Source: Neoroseomonas soli (GTDB taxonomy: Bacteria > Pseudomonadota > Alphaproteobacteria > Acetobacterales > Acetobacteraceae). From it: DNA of 49,085 nt. The notes under the pieces are model-generated. The model did no database searches, was not told where the DNA came from, and was given only the letters and a program-made list of their open reading frames with translations. The stretch covers positions 1-49,085 of the forward strand of contig NZ_JAAEDM010000028.1 of NCBI RefSeq assembly GCF_018129065.1, written 5' to 3'. How positions within the stretch are numbered: the first letter of the stretch is position 1; the number at the start of each line of letters is the position of its first letter. Made by a program: the position numbers and the translations under genes. Positions 16,634 to 25,300 of this stretch are shown here, in pieces.

Positions 16634-18010
16634 ATGCAGTACGACTTCGACCTCTTCGTCATCGGCGGCGGTTCGGCGGGCGTGCGCTGCGGCCGCATCG
16701 CCGCGGGTCACGGCGCGCGGGTCGCGGTGGCGGAGGAGCGCTTCTGGGGCGGCACCTGCGTCAATGTCGGCTGCGTGCCCAAGAAGATCATGGTCAATGC
16801 GGCAGAATACGGCGCCTGGGCGACGGATGCCGCGGCCTTCGGCTGGGAGATCGCGACCGCCGGCCATGACTGGGCGAAGCTCGCCGCCGCGCGGGACGGC
16901 GAGGTGGCGCGCCTTTCCGGCATCTACGACCGGCTGTTGGCCGGCGCGGGCGTCACGACCTTCGAAGCGCGCGCGACCTTCGTCGATGCGCATACGCTCG
17001 ATGTCGGCGGCAAGCGCGTGACGGCGGAGCGCATCGTCATCGCCGTGGGGGGCACGCCGGCGCGGCTGCCCATCCCGGGCGCGGAACTCGGCCTGGTGTC
17101 CGATGACCTCTTCACACTCAAGGCCCTGCCGAAGCGCTCGGTCGTGATCGGCGGCGGCTACATCGCGGTGGAATTCGCCTCCATCCTGCGTGGGCTGGGG
17201 GCGGAGGTGGACCTGCTCTACCGCGCGCCCCTGCCGCTGCGCGGCTTCGACGAGGACATCCGCGCCGCGGCCGCCGAGGCGCTGGCGGCGCAGGGCATCC
17301 GCCTCAATCCGGACGTGACGCCGACGCGCATCGCGCAGGTCGGCGAGGGAGGGATGGTCACGCTCTCGAACGGCTCCACTACGGAGGCCGACGCCGTGTT
17401 CTTCTGCACCGGCCGCGTGCCGAACACGGCGGGGCTGGGGCTCGACCGGGCCGGGATCGCGGCGAATGCGGGCGGCGCCATCAAGGTGGATGCGGAGCAC
17501 CGCACCTCGGTCCCGCACATCTATGCGATCGGGGATGTGCTCGACCGGGTGAACCTCACGCCCATGGCGACCGCGGTCGGCCATGCGCTGGCGGACACGC
17601 TGTTCGGCAACAACCCGCGCGAGGCGTCCTACGAGAACGTGCCGACCGCGGTCTTCATGACGCCGCCGATCGGCACCGTCGGCCTGACGGAGGCCGAGGC
17701 CGCCGCGCGCGGCCCGGTCGATGTCTACGTCACCCGCTTCACGCCGATGCGCCACACCATCAGCAAGCGGGACGGGCGCAAGACGCTGATGAAGCTGGTG
17801 GTCTGCCAGCGGACGCAGAAAGTGCTCGGCGCCCACATGCTGGGCGAGGATTCGGCCGAGATCATGCAGGGCATCGGCATTGCCGTGGCGATGGGCGCGA
17901 CCAAGCAGGACTTCGACCGCACCATCGGGATCCACCCGACCGCGGCGGAGGAATTCGTCACGCTGCGCACCCGCACGCGCGTGGCCGGGGTGCAGGAGGC
18001 CGCCGAGTAA
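16634..18010 (+). CDS. gor: Glutathione-disulfide reductase
   Basis: Reduces oxidised glutathione with NADPH in the cytosol, keeping the thiol pool reduced. The 458-residue flavoprotein has the FAD motif VIGGGSAGVRCGRIAA at the N-terminus and the redox-active disulfide Cys42/Cys47 in GGTCVNVGCVPKK. The NADPH motif VIGGGYIAVEFASI comes near residue 172. The proton-relay pair is His434 and Glu439 in GIHPTAAEEFVTL. The LPLRGFD block is typical of glutathione reductases rather than of dihydrolipoamide or mercuric reductases. The ATG at 16634 has GGGG about 10 bases upstream. The gene appears monocistronic, followed only by a tiny hydrophobic frame. Confidence 0.95.
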   Translation: MQYDFDLFVIGGGSAGVRCGRIAAGHGARVAVAEERFWGGTCVNVGCVPKKIMVNAAEYGAWATDAAAFGWEIATAGHDWAKLAAARDGEVARLSGIYDRLLAGAGVTTFEARATFVDAHTLDVGGKRVTAERIVIAVGGTPARLPIPGAELGLVSDDLFTLKALPKRSVVIGGGYIAVEFASILRGLGAEVDLLYRAPLPLRGFDEDIRAAAAEALAAQGIRLNPDVTPTRIAQVGEGGMVTLSNGSTTEADAVFFCTGRVPNTAGLGLDRAGIAANAGGAIKVDAEHRTSVPHIYAIGDVLDRVNLTPMATAVGHALADTLFGNNPREASYENVPTAVFMTPPIGTVGLTEAEAAARGPVDVYVTRFTPMRHTISKRDGRKTLMKLVVCQRTQKVLGAHMLGEDSAEIMQGIGIAVAMGATKQDFDRTIGIHPTAAEEFVTLRTRTRVAGVQEAAE

Positions 18011-18040
18011 CGGCGGCCGGTCCGGCGTCAGGCGGCGCCC

Positions 18041-18112
18041 ATGCAGAGCGGCACGGTGTGGGTGATCGTCCTCTTCATGATCATGTTCGTCATCATCGTG
18101 TCGAAGCTGTGA
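18041..18112 (+). CDS. Possible 23-residue membrane peptide
   Basis: An ATG at 18041 opens a frame of 23 codons, MQSGTVWVIVLFMIMFVIIV followed by SKL and a TGA. It is almost entirely one hydrophobic helix with a small polar head and a Lys near the end, as in known small membrane proteins. AGGCGG lies about 5 bases upstream. Such a long run of Ile/Val/Met/Phe codons is unusual in noncoding DNA of this GC content. It lies 30 bases after gor and could be co-transcribed with it. Function is unknown and translation is not proven. Confidence 0.5.
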   Translation: MQSGTVWVIVLFMIMFVIIVSKL

Positions 18113-18124
18113 GGACGGGGCGCG

Positions 18125-19297
18125 TCACGCCACCCCGTTCACCCGCGCCTCGAACCCGCGGAACAGGTCCACGGCCTTCGCGTCGAAGAAGGGCATGATC
18201 TGGGTGAGGAACACGCCCGCCGTCCCGCGGCCGTGGTCGATCCAGTAATAGGTGTTGGCCAGCCCCGCCCAGGCCAGCCCGCCGGCCGAGCGCCCCTGCG
18301 GCGTCGGCTTCCGGTTCACCAGGAAGGACAGCCCCCAGCCGCAGGGCAGGCCGGGGAAGAAATCCACGTCATTGGTCGCCGCCGGCACGGCGGAGGCCAG
18401 CGGCGTGACGGAGAGCGGCCCGATCTGGTCCCGCGCCATCTCGGCGACCGTCTCGGGCTTCAGGAAGCGTTCCTTCCCGTGCCGCCCGCCGTTCAGGATC
18501 ATGCGGGCGAAGGCCAGGTAGTCCCTCGCGGTCGAATAGAGCCCACCGCCGCCCATCTCGAATTCCGGGTCCTGCGGGACCTCGAACTCGATCGGCGCCA
18601 GGCTGCCGTCGGCGGCGCGCGCATGCACCGAGGCGAGCCGCGCCCGCATGTCGTCGCGCAGGCGGAAGGCGGTATCGGCCATGCCGAGCGGGCCGAAGAG
18701 GCTTTGCTCCAGATGGGCGCCGAGGCGCTGCCCCGTCGCGGCTTCCACCATCTTGCCGACCCAGTCGATGCCGATGCCGTAGGTCCAGCCCTCGCCGGGG
18801 TCGAAGAGCAACGGCAGGTTCAGCGCGGCATTGCGGCAGGTGGTGATGCCGGGGGTGCCGGTCGCCTTGCGGAAGCGGACGATCTCCGGGCTCCACATGT
18901 CGTAGGCGAAGCCGGAGGTGTGGGTGAGGAGGTGACGCAGGGTCACGGCCCGCTTCGGTGCGCGCAGCAGCGGCTGCCCGGCCGCGTCGAAGCCGGTCAG
19001 CACCTGCACGCCGGCCAGGGGCGGCACGACGTCCCCCGCGGGCGCGTCCAGCCGCAGCCGGCCGGCCTCGACCAGCCGCATGGCCGCGGTCGCGACGATC
19101 GCCTTGGTCATGGAGGCGATCCAGACCACCGTGTCCGGCCCCATCGTCTCGGGCGCGCCCAGCCGCCGCACGCCGTAGCCGGCCGCGAACCCGGCTTCCT
19201 CCCGCCCGCCGGCGGCGACCACGACACCCGGCACCTGCCCGGCCTGGACGGCGCCCTGCATGAGCAGCCCGATCGCGTCGCCGCGGTCCATCACCAT
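18125..19297 (-). CDS. Serine hydrolase of the class C beta-lactamase/esterase family
   Basis: A penicillin-binding-protein-fold serine hydrolase (PF00144) of 390 residues, likely an esterase or peptidase rather than a true beta-lactamase. The catalytic SxxK is Ser62-Met-Thr-Lys65 in IASMTKAIV. The YxN-like Tyr is Tyr173 in [10 protein letters not shown], where Asn is replaced, as in EstB-type esterases. Other blocks are [16 protein letters not shown] and [12 protein letters not shown]. There is no obvious signal peptide. Two starts, 19297 and 19291, share a GAGGAAGGA ribosome site and cannot be separated. It is divergent from the DAHP synthase gene. The substrate is unknown. Confidence 0.88.
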   Translation of the reverse strand: MVMDRGDAIGLLMQGAVQAGQVPGVVVAAGGREEAGFAAGYGVRRLGAPETMGPDTVVWIASMTKAIVATAAMRLVEAGRLRLDAPAGDVVPPLAGVQVLTGFDAAGQPLLRAPKRAVTLRHLLTHTSGFAYDMWSPEIVRFRKATGTPGITTCRNAALNLPLLFDPGEGWTYGIGIDWVGKMVEAATGQRLGAHLEQSLFGPLGMADTAFRLRDDMRARLASVHARAADGSLAPIEFEVPQDPEFEMGGGGLYSTARDYLAFARMILNGGRHGKERFLKPETVAEMARDQIGPLSVTPLASAVPAATNDVDFFPGLPCGWGLSFLVNRKPTPQGRSAGGLAWAGLANTYYWIDHGRGTAGVFLTQIMPFFDAKAVDLFRGFEARVNGVA

Positions 19298-19420
19298 TCC
19301 TTCCTCGCATCGGCATGCCGCACATGGCGGCCCCGACAGCCTCGCACGGCGGCGGCGCTTCCCCCAGCCCCGCCAGGGCGTCTATGGTCCAGGGCCTTAG
19401 TTGGAGGAGAGTGCCAAACG

Positions 19421-20800
19421 ATGACCGCGCGAGGCTGGAGCCCGGAAAGCTGGCGGGCGATGCCGATCCGGCAGGTGCCGGAATACCCCGATCCGGCGGC
19501 GCTCGCCGCGATGGAAGGGAAGATCGCGCGATTTCCGCCGCTGGTCTTTGCGGGCGAGGCGCGCCGGCTGAAGGCCGCGCTGGCCCGCGCCGGCGACGGC
19601 GAGGCCTTCGTCCTGCAGGGCGGGGATTGCGCCGAGAGCTTCTCCGACTTCACCGCCAACATCATCCGCGACACCTTCCGGGTGCTGCTGCAGATGGCCG
19701 TGGTGCTGACCTTCGGCGGCTCGGTGCCGGTGGTGAAGCTGGGCCGCATGGCCGGGCAGTTCGCCAAGCCGCGCTCGAGCGATACCGAGACCAAGGACGG
19801 CGTGACCCTGCCCTCCTACCGCGGGGACATCATCAACGGCCCGGACTTCACGCCCGAGGTCCGCATCCCCGACCCGGCGCGCATGGAATTCGCCTACATG
19901 CAGTCGGCCGGCACGATGAACCTGCTGCGCGCCTTCGCGACCGGCGGCTACGCCGACCTGCACCATGTGCACCGCTGGAACCTCGGTTTCGTCGCGCGCA
20001 GCCCGCTCGCGGACCGCTATGCGGACCTCGCGCAGCGCATCGACCAGACGCTGAGCTTCATGCAGGCCTGCGGCATGTCGGACCTGCCGCAGGTGCGCGA
20101 GACGGATTTCTACACCAGCCATGAAAGCCTGCTGCTGCCCTATGAGCAGGCGCTGACCCGCGTCGATTCCACCACGGGCGACGCCTATGCGTGCTCCGCG
20201 CATTTCCTCTGGATCGGCGACCGCACGCGGCAGCCGGAGGGCGCGCATGTGGAATTCCTTCGCGGCGTGAAGAATCCGATCGGCATGAAGGTCGGCCCGT
20301 CCATGGACGCGGACGAGCTCGTGCGCCTGACCGAGATCCTGAACCCCGCGAACGAGAAGGGGCGGCTGACGCTCATCTCCCGCATGGGCGCGGAGAAGGT
20401 GGAGACGAGGCTCGCCCCGCTGGTGCGCGCGGTGCAGAAGGCCGGGCGCAACGTGGTGTGGCTGTGCGACCCGATGCACGGCAACACCACCACCGTCGCC
20501 GGCTACAAGACCCGTGCCTTCGACGCCATTATGGGCGAAGTGCGCGGCTTCTTCGACGTGCACGAGGCCGAGGGCACCATCGCCGGCGGCGTGCATGTCG
20601 AGATGACGGGCAGCGAGGTGACGGAGTGCCTCGGCGGCGCGCACCGGCTGAGCGAGACGGATCTCTCGGCCAACTACGCCACATCCTGCGACCCGCGGCT
20701 CAATGCCGAGCAATCGCTGGAACTGGCCTTCCTGATCGCCGAGGAGCTGAAGGCCCGCAAGGCGGCCGGCCTGGCGACACCGGCCCAGGCCGCGCAGTGA
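19421..20800 (+). CDS. Class II 3-deoxy-7-phosphoheptulonate (DAHP) synthase
   Basis: Condenses phosphoenolpyruvate and erythrose-4-phosphate to DAHP, opening the shikimate pathway to aromatic amino acids. The 459 residues are of the class II (plant/mycobacterial AroG) type. They begin with W-P-E-S-W (here [11 protein letters not shown]) and carry metal-ligand Cys70 in [10 protein letters not shown]. Other conserved blocks are [25 protein letters not shown] and [18 protein letters not shown], which contain His and Glu metal ligands. GGAGGAGA lies about 10 bases before the ATG at 19421. The stop overlaps the GTG start of nicotinate phosphoribosyltransferase (GTGA), so translation is probably coupled. 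Confidence 0.95.
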   Translation: MTARGWSPESWRAMPIRQVPEYPDPAALAAMEGKIARFPPLVFAGEARRLKAALARAGDGEAFVLQGGDCAESFSDFTANIIRDTFRVLLQMAVVLTFGGSVPVVKLGRMAGQFAKPRSSDTETKDGVTLPSYRGDIINGPDFTPEVRIPDPARMEFAYMQSAGTMNLLRAFATGGYADLHHVHRWNLGFVARSPLADRYADLAQRIDQTLSFMQACGMSDLPQVRETDFYTSHESLLLPYEQALTRVDSTTGDAYACSAHFLWIGDRTRQPEGAHVEFLRGVKNPIGMKVGPSMDADELVRLTEILNPANEKGRLTLISRMGAEKVETRLAPLVRAVQKAGRNVVWLCDPMHGNTTTVAGYKTRAFDAIMGEVRGFFDVHEAEGTIAGGVHVEMTGSEVTECLGGAHRLSETDLSANYATSCDPRLNAEQSLELAFLIAEELKARKAAGLATPAQAAQ

Positions 20801-22035
20801 ACGAGCCGGCCGCGCTCGGCGGCGCCACGCTCGGCGCCGCGCTCGCGACAGGCGTTGCGCGGCGGGAAGGCCCCGCCGCGGCGCCGTTGGACACGGACGA
20901 TGCGGTCATCACCGCACGGACGGATTCCTACTTCAACCGCACCAAGGAGATCGTCGCCCGCTTCGGCGACACCCGCGTCACCTATGCGATCTTCCTGCGC
21001 CGCCCGGTCGTCTCCGCGCCGAGGCTGATGCTGGATTGGCTGCGCGCCGTCGCCGCCGCCCGCGGCGTGGATGTGCGCATCGAACTGATGCACGAGGAAG
21101 GCCAGTGGGTCGGCGCGGGCGACCCGCTGCTCTACATCACCGGATCCCTGGTCGGTCTCTCGGACCTTGAGACCATCCTGCTGCAGAAGCTCGGCGCCGC
21201 CTGCGTCGCCGCGCACAATGCCTACCAGATGTGCGTCGAACTGCCGCAGGTCGCCTTCCTGGCCATGGAGGCCCGGCACTGCGCGGGCGCCGAGATGCAG
21301 GAGATGATGGCCTACGCTGCCTCCGTCGGCAGCCGTGCGGCGCAGAAGGAAGGGGCCAAGGGTTTCGTCGGCAACGCCAACGACATGACGGCGCACTGGT
21401 TCGGCCAGAAGGCCGGCTATGGCACCATGCCTCATGCCCTCATCGGCTACGCCGGCACCACGGTGCGCGCGGCGGAGATGTTCCACGAAACCTACCCGGA
21501 CGAGCCGCTGACGGTGCTGGTGGACTATTTCGGACGGGAGGTGACGGATGGGCTTGCCGTCGCGCGCCGCTTCCCGGAACTGGCCGCGGAAGGGCGGCTC
21601 GCGATGCGGCTCGACACCCATGGCGGGCGCTTTCTGGAGGGGCTCGACCCGGCGGAATCCTATGCCGTGCTGGAACGCCATTCGCCGGGCGCCATCCGTC
21701 GCTACCGCAGCGAGACGGAACTCCGCCACCTTGTCGGCACCGGCGTCTCCGCCGCCGCCATCTGGAAGATGCGGGAGAAACTGGACAAGGCCGGCTTCCC
21801 GAAGGTGCGCATCATCGTCTCGTCCGGCTTCGGCGTCGGCAAGTGCCGCGTCATGGCCGAGACAAAGGCGCCGATCGACGTGGTCGGCACCGGCTCCTTC
21901 ATCCCCGACGCCTGGAGCGAGACCTACGCCACGGCGGACATCGTGGATTATGACGGCACGCCGCGGGTGAAACTCGGCCGCGAGTTCCTGCTGCGGCACG
22001 AGAAGGCACGGAAGAAGAACGGCGGGCCGGGTTGA
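20797..22035 (+). CDS. Nicotinate phosphoribosyltransferase
   Basis: Joins nicotinate and PRPP to give nicotinate mononucleotide in NAD salvage. The 412-residue protein has an early [22 protein letters not shown] block, [23 protein letters not shown], and the phosphate/substrate loops [14 protein letters not shown] and [28 protein letters not shown]. These belong to the shorter nicotinate phosphoribosyltransferases found in alphaproteobacteria and archaea. The start is GTG at 20797, inside the stop of the DAHP synthase gene. The EamA gene in turn starts inside its own stop. nadE lies about 900 bases downstream, so two steps of NAD synthesis are grouped here. Confidence 0.88.
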   Translation: MNEPAALGGATLGAALATGVARREGPAAAPLDTDDAVITARTDSYFNRTKEIVARFGDTRVTYAIFLRRPVVSAPRLMLDWLRAVAAARGVDVRIELMHEEGQWVGAGDPLLYITGSLVGLSDLETILLQKLGAACVAAHNAYQMCVELPQVAFLAMEARHCAGAEMQEMMAYAASVGSRAAQKEGAKGFVGNANDMTAHWFGQKAGYGTMPHALIGYAGTTVRAAEMFHETYPDEPLTVLVDYFGREVTDGLAVARRFPELAAEGRLAMRLDTHGGRFLEGLDPAESYAVLERHSPGAIRRYRSETELRHLVGTGVSAAAIWKMREKLDKAGFPKVRIIVSSGFGVGKCRVMAETKAPIDVVGTGSFIPDAWSETYATADIVDYDGTPRVKLGREFLLRHEKARKKNGGPG

Positions 22036-22916
22036 GCGCCACGGGCGCGGCGGCCCGGGATCGTCGCAAAGGCTGGGCCGCCGCGCTGGGCGTCCTGGCG
22101 ATCTGGGTGGGGTTCCAACTCGTCGGCCGCGTCGCCGTCAGGCAGGACTTCACGCCCTGGGACATCGGCGCCCTGCGCTATGCGGGCGCCTTCCTGCTCG
22201 CGGCGCCGATCGCCTGGCGGGTGGGGGTGCCGCGCATCCCGCCGGTCCGTTTCGCGGCGGTGATGGCGACGGCCGGATTCGGCTTCCCGCTCTGCGCCTA
22301 TCTCGGTTTCGCCCATGCCCCGGCGGCGCATGGCGCGGTGATCATGTCGGCGGGCCTGCCGGTGGCGACGACCATCCTCGCCTGGGCACTGTTGCGGGAG
22401 GCGGCGGGCAGGCGCCGGCTGGCGAGCCTCGGCGCCGTCGTCCTCGCTGCCCTTCTGCTGGCCGCGGACGGGCGCGCGAGCCCTCCCGGGGCCTGGATCG
22501 GGGACCTGTTCTATGCGGCCGCCTCCTTCTGCTGGGCGGGCTATACGCTGCTGGTCAGGCGCTGGCGCCTCCCGGCGCTGGGAACGACGCTGCTGATCGC
22601 GCTGGCCGGTGCGCCTGTCTTCCTGCCGGTCTGGTGGCTGGCCCTGCCATCGAACATGGCCGCCGCCCCGCCGGGCGAGGCGCTTTTCCAGATGGTCTAT
22701 CAGGGCATGTTGGCGAGCGTGACCGCGGGCTTCCTCTACACCACGGCGGTGGCACGGATCGGGCCGGGGCCGACCACGCTTGTCGGCGCCCTGGTACCCG
22801 GGCTGGTGGCGCTCGCTGCCTGGCCCCTGCTCGGCGAGCCGCTCGGCCTGCCGGGGATGGCCGGGGTGGTGCTGGCCATGGGCGGGATGGCGCTCGGGGT
22901 CGCGAGGGCGCGTTGA
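22032..22916 (+). CDS. EamA/DMT-family transporter
   Basis: An inner-membrane transporter of the drug/metabolite transporter superfamily with 294 residues and about ten hydrophobic helices in two EamA halves. Typical blocks include VLAIWVGFQLVGRVA near the start, LGFAHAPAAHGAVIMSAGLP in the first half and VLAMGGMALGVARAR at the end. The predicted start is a TTG at 22032 that overlaps the upstream TGA (TTGA), so the message is probably shared with the DAHP synthase and nicotinate phosphoribosyltransferase genes. Substrate cannot be inferred; DMT proteins export amino acids, metabolites or drugs. The window holds a second, similar copy at 33336 that shares the APAAHG and GAW-GD...W..(T)LL.RRW patterns, so the two look paralogous. 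Confidence 0.87.
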   Translation: MSATGAAARDRRKGWAAALGVLAIWVGFQLVGRVAVRQDFTPWDIGALRYAGAFLLAAPIAWRVGVPRIPPVRFAAVMATAGFGFPLCAYLGFAHAPAAHGAVIMSAGLPVATTILAWALLREAAGRRRLASLGAVVLAALLLAADGRASPPGAWIGDLFYAAASFCWAGYTLLVRRWRLPALGTTLLIALAGAPVFLPVWWLALPSNMAAAPPGEALFQMVYQGMLASVTAGFLYTTAVARIGPGPTTLVGALVPGLVALAAWPLLGEPLGLPGMAGVVLAMGGMALGVARAR

Positions 22917-22950
22917 CCCCCACCGGGCGCCTCCCTAGGTTCCGCCGATC

Positions 22951-24615
22951 ATGGCCGACACGCTGAAGATCGCGCTCGCGCAGATCAACCCACACGAAGG
23001 CGCGATCACCGCCAATGCGGACCGCATCCGCCGCGCGAGGGCCGAGGCCGCGCGCCTGGGCGCCGACCTGGTGGTCACGCCCGAATTCTCCATCGCCGGC
23101 TACCCGCCCGAGGACCTGGTCAAGAAGCCCGCCTTCGTCACCGCCTGCGAGGAGGCGATCGCCGCCCTGGCGGCCGAGACGGCGGATGGCGGGCCGGGCA
23201 TCGTGCTCGGCGGGCCGTGGCGGAACGGGGACCTGCTGCACAATGCGCTGTTCCTGCTCGACGGCGGGCGCATCGTCGCGCGGCGGGCGAAGCACGAACT
23301 GCCGAACTACGGCGTCTTCGACGACAAGCGGGTGTTCGACGCCGGGCCGGCGCCGGGGCCATTGCCCTTCCGCGGCTTCCGTCTCGGCCTGATGATCTGC
23401 GAGGACTGGTGGCTCCCCAGCGTCTGCGAGACGCTGTGCGAAACGGGCGCCGAGATCCTTCTCGCCATCAACGGCTCGCCGTTCGAGGCGGAGAAGCATC
23501 AGGCGCGCGTCGATCTCGCCGTGCATCGCGTGGTCGAGACGGGCCTCGGCTTCGTCTTCGTGAACCAGGTGGGCGGGCAGGACGAACTGGTCTTCGAGGG
23601 TGCGTCCTTCGTGATGAACCCCGACCGCTCGCTCGTCCATGTCATGCCGATGTTCGCCGAGGATGTGCGCCTGACCGAATGGCGCCGCGACGGCGACCGG
23701 CTGGTCTGCGCACCCGGCGCCATCGCGCCCGCGGTGCCACGGCTCGAGCAGATCTACGGTGCCATGGTGCTCGGCCTGCGCGACTATGTGGGCAAGAACG
23801 GCTTCCCGGGCGTGGTGCTGGGGCTGTCGGGTGGCATCGATTCGGCCATCTCGGCTGCCGTCGCGGTGGATGCGCTGGGGGCGGACCGCGTTCGCGCGGT
23901 GATGATGCCTTCGCCCTACACCACTGCGGAAAGCCTGGAGGACGCGGCGGAATGCGCGCGCCTGCTCGGCATCCGCTACGAGACGATCGGCATCGGCCCG
24001 GCGATGGATGCCTTCAGGGGCATGCTGGCGCCCGCCTTCGGCAATCGCGCCCCGGACATCACCGAGGAGAACATCCAGTCCCGCATCCGTGGCGTGACGC
24101 TGATGGCGCTGTCCAACAAGTTCGGCGACATGCTGCTGACCACGGGCAACAAGTCCGAGATGTCCACCGGCTACGCCACGATCTACGGCGACATGGCCGG
24201 CGGCTATTCGGTGCTGAAGGACGTGTACAAGACGACCGTCTTCGACCTTTGCCGCTGGCGCAACGCGCATGTGCCCACTGGCGCGATGGGTCCGGCCGGA
24301 CTGGTGATGCCTGAGCGCGTCATCACCAAGCCACCCTCGGCGGAACTGCGGCCCGACCAGAAGGACGAGGACAGCCTGCCGCCCTATGCGGTGCTCGATG
24401 CCATCCTCGAAGGGCTGGTCGAAGGCGAGAAGTCGGTCGATGCGCTGGTGGCCGAAGGCCATGACCGCGCCATCGTGCTGCGCGTGTGGAAGCTGCTGGA
24501 TCGCGCCGAATACAAGCGCCGGCAGGCACCGCCGGGGGTGAAGATCACGCCCCGTGCCTTCGGCCGCGACCGCCGCTACCCCATCACCAACGGTTTCACG
24601 GCGCTGGTCACATGA
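22951..24615 (+). CDS. nadE: Glutamine-dependent NAD+ synthetase
   Basis: Amidates nicotinate adenine dinucleotide to NAD+ using glutamine and ATP. The 554-residue protein has two domains. The N-terminal nitrilase-like glutaminase has the triad Glu45 (VTPEFSIAGY), Lys114 (RAKHELPNYG) and Cys150 (GLMICEDWW). The C-terminal ATP-pyrophosphatase carries SGGIDSA at 293-299 and LLTTGNKSEMSTGYATIYGDM. Both domains are complete, so it needs no separate amidotransferase. It starts 34 bases after the EamA gene, and its TGA overlaps the ATG of a small unknown gene (ATGA). With the nicotinate phosphoribosyltransferase upstream it marks an NAD-synthesis segment. Confidence 0.96.
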   Translation: MADTLKIALAQINPHEGAITANADRIRRARAEAARLGADLVVTPEFSIAGYPPEDLVKKPAFVTACEEAIAALAAETADGGPGIVLGGPWRNGDLLHNALFLLDGGRIVARRAKHELPNYGVFDDKRVFDAGPAPGPLPFRGFRLGLMICEDWWLPSVCETLCETGAEILLAINGSPFEAEKHQARVDLAVHRVVETGLGFVFVNQVGGQDELVFEGASFVMNPDRSLVHVMPMFAEDVRLTEWRRDGDRLVCAPGAIAPAVPRLEQIYGAMVLGLRDYVGKNGFPGVVLGLSGGIDSAISAAVAVDALGADRVRAVMMPSPYTTAESLEDAAECARLLGIRYETIGIGPAMDAFRGMLAPAFGNRAPDITEENIQSRIRGVTLMALSNKFGDMLLTTGNKSEMSTGYATIYGDMAGGYSVLKDVYKTTVFDLCRWRNAHVPTGAMGPAGLVMPERVITKPPSAELRPDQKDEDSLPPYAVLDAILEGLVEGEKSVDALVAEGHDRAIVLRVWKLLDRAEYKRRQAPPGVKITPRAFGRDRRYPITNGFTALVT

Positions 24616-24995
24616 GCGAGGAATTCGAGGCCGACATCTTCCCGAGCGGCGAGTACGCCGTGCAGATCATGGACCTCTCCGGCGCCAACAGCGCGGAGCC
24701 GGTCGAGACGATCCGCGGCTTCCTGACCATCGAGCACGCCAATGCATTCGCCCGCCGCTACGTGCGCGATTCCGTCGAGCGCTGCCGCGCGCCGAGCATG
24801 GACGCCAAGGCCGTGCTCGACGCCTGGTTCGCCTATGGCGAGGATGCGGAAGTGCTTGGCGCCGGCGACGACGCCTGGGTGAGCCGGTCGGAACTCAAGG
24901 ACTTCGCCGACACGCCAGTCAGCGACCCCGAGGAGCGCAACTGGCGCATCCTCGACCCGCGCCTCGACGAGGACGAGGTGGAGGACGAGCCGTGA
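24612..24995 (+). CDS. Small acidic protein of unknown function, paralogue of the next gene
   Basis: A 127-residue, strongly acidic cytosolic protein that I do not recognise. It has no signal peptide or membrane helix. The middle reads IRGFLTIEHANAFARRYVRD followed by SVERCR, then a helical AKAVLDAWFAYGEDAEVLG stretch, and the end is rich in Asp/Glu (RLDEDEVEDEP). The same pattern recurs in the following 102-residue protein (GFRTAEDAAEYARRFIRDQVE, then A..LKQAFMAFGEYA), so the pair arose by tandem duplication. Its ATG overlaps the nadE stop and its own TGA overlaps the GTG of the next gene. This tight coupling between nadE and gltX suggests co-expression with housekeeping enzymes; no function can be claimed. 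Confidence 0.82.
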   Translation: MSEEFEADIFPSGEYAVQIMDLSGANSAEPVETIRGFLTIEHANAFARRYVRDSVERCRAPSMDAKAVLDAWFAYGEDAEVLGAGDDAWVSRSELKDFADTPVSDPEERNWRILDPRLDEDEVEDEP

Positions 24996-25300
24996 GCACC
25001 TTCCAGGTGCTGTGCGGCGACTTCGCCAACTACATGGACCCCGAGGAGGAGTGGACGGTCGATGGCTTCCGCACCGCGGAAGACGCCGCCGAATACGCCC
25101 GCCGCTTCATCCGCGACCAGGTCGAGCACCTCCGCCCCGAATACGCGGACGCCGAGGCGCTGAAGCAGGCCTTCATGGCCTTCGGCGAATACGCCATCGC
25201 GCCCGGCTTCGAACTGGAAGCCTGGCTCGCCCACTGCATCGCCAATCCCGCCGCCCGCAAGGCGGACACCGACTATCAGGCGCTCGATCCCAACGCATGA
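24992..25300 (+). CDS. Small acidic protein of unknown function, second paralogue
   Basis: A 102-residue protein starting with GTG at 24992, which overlaps the upstream TGA. Visible features are VLCGDFANYMDPEEEWTVDG, then FRTAEDAAEYARRFIRDQVE and a C-terminal NPAARKADTDYQALDP. The last block aligns with DPEERNWRILDP of the preceding paralogue. It is predicted to be helical and soluble, and I recognise no domain name. Its TGA overlaps the ATG of gltX, so ribosomes finishing this gene probably start gltX. Lack of any spacer on either side makes it a true gene rather than a shadow. Confidence 0.8.
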   Translation: MSTFQVLCGDFANYMDPEEEWTVDGFRTAEDAAEYARRFIRDQVEHLRPEYADAEALKQAFMAFGEYAIAPGFELEAWLAHCIANPAARKADTDYQALDPNA

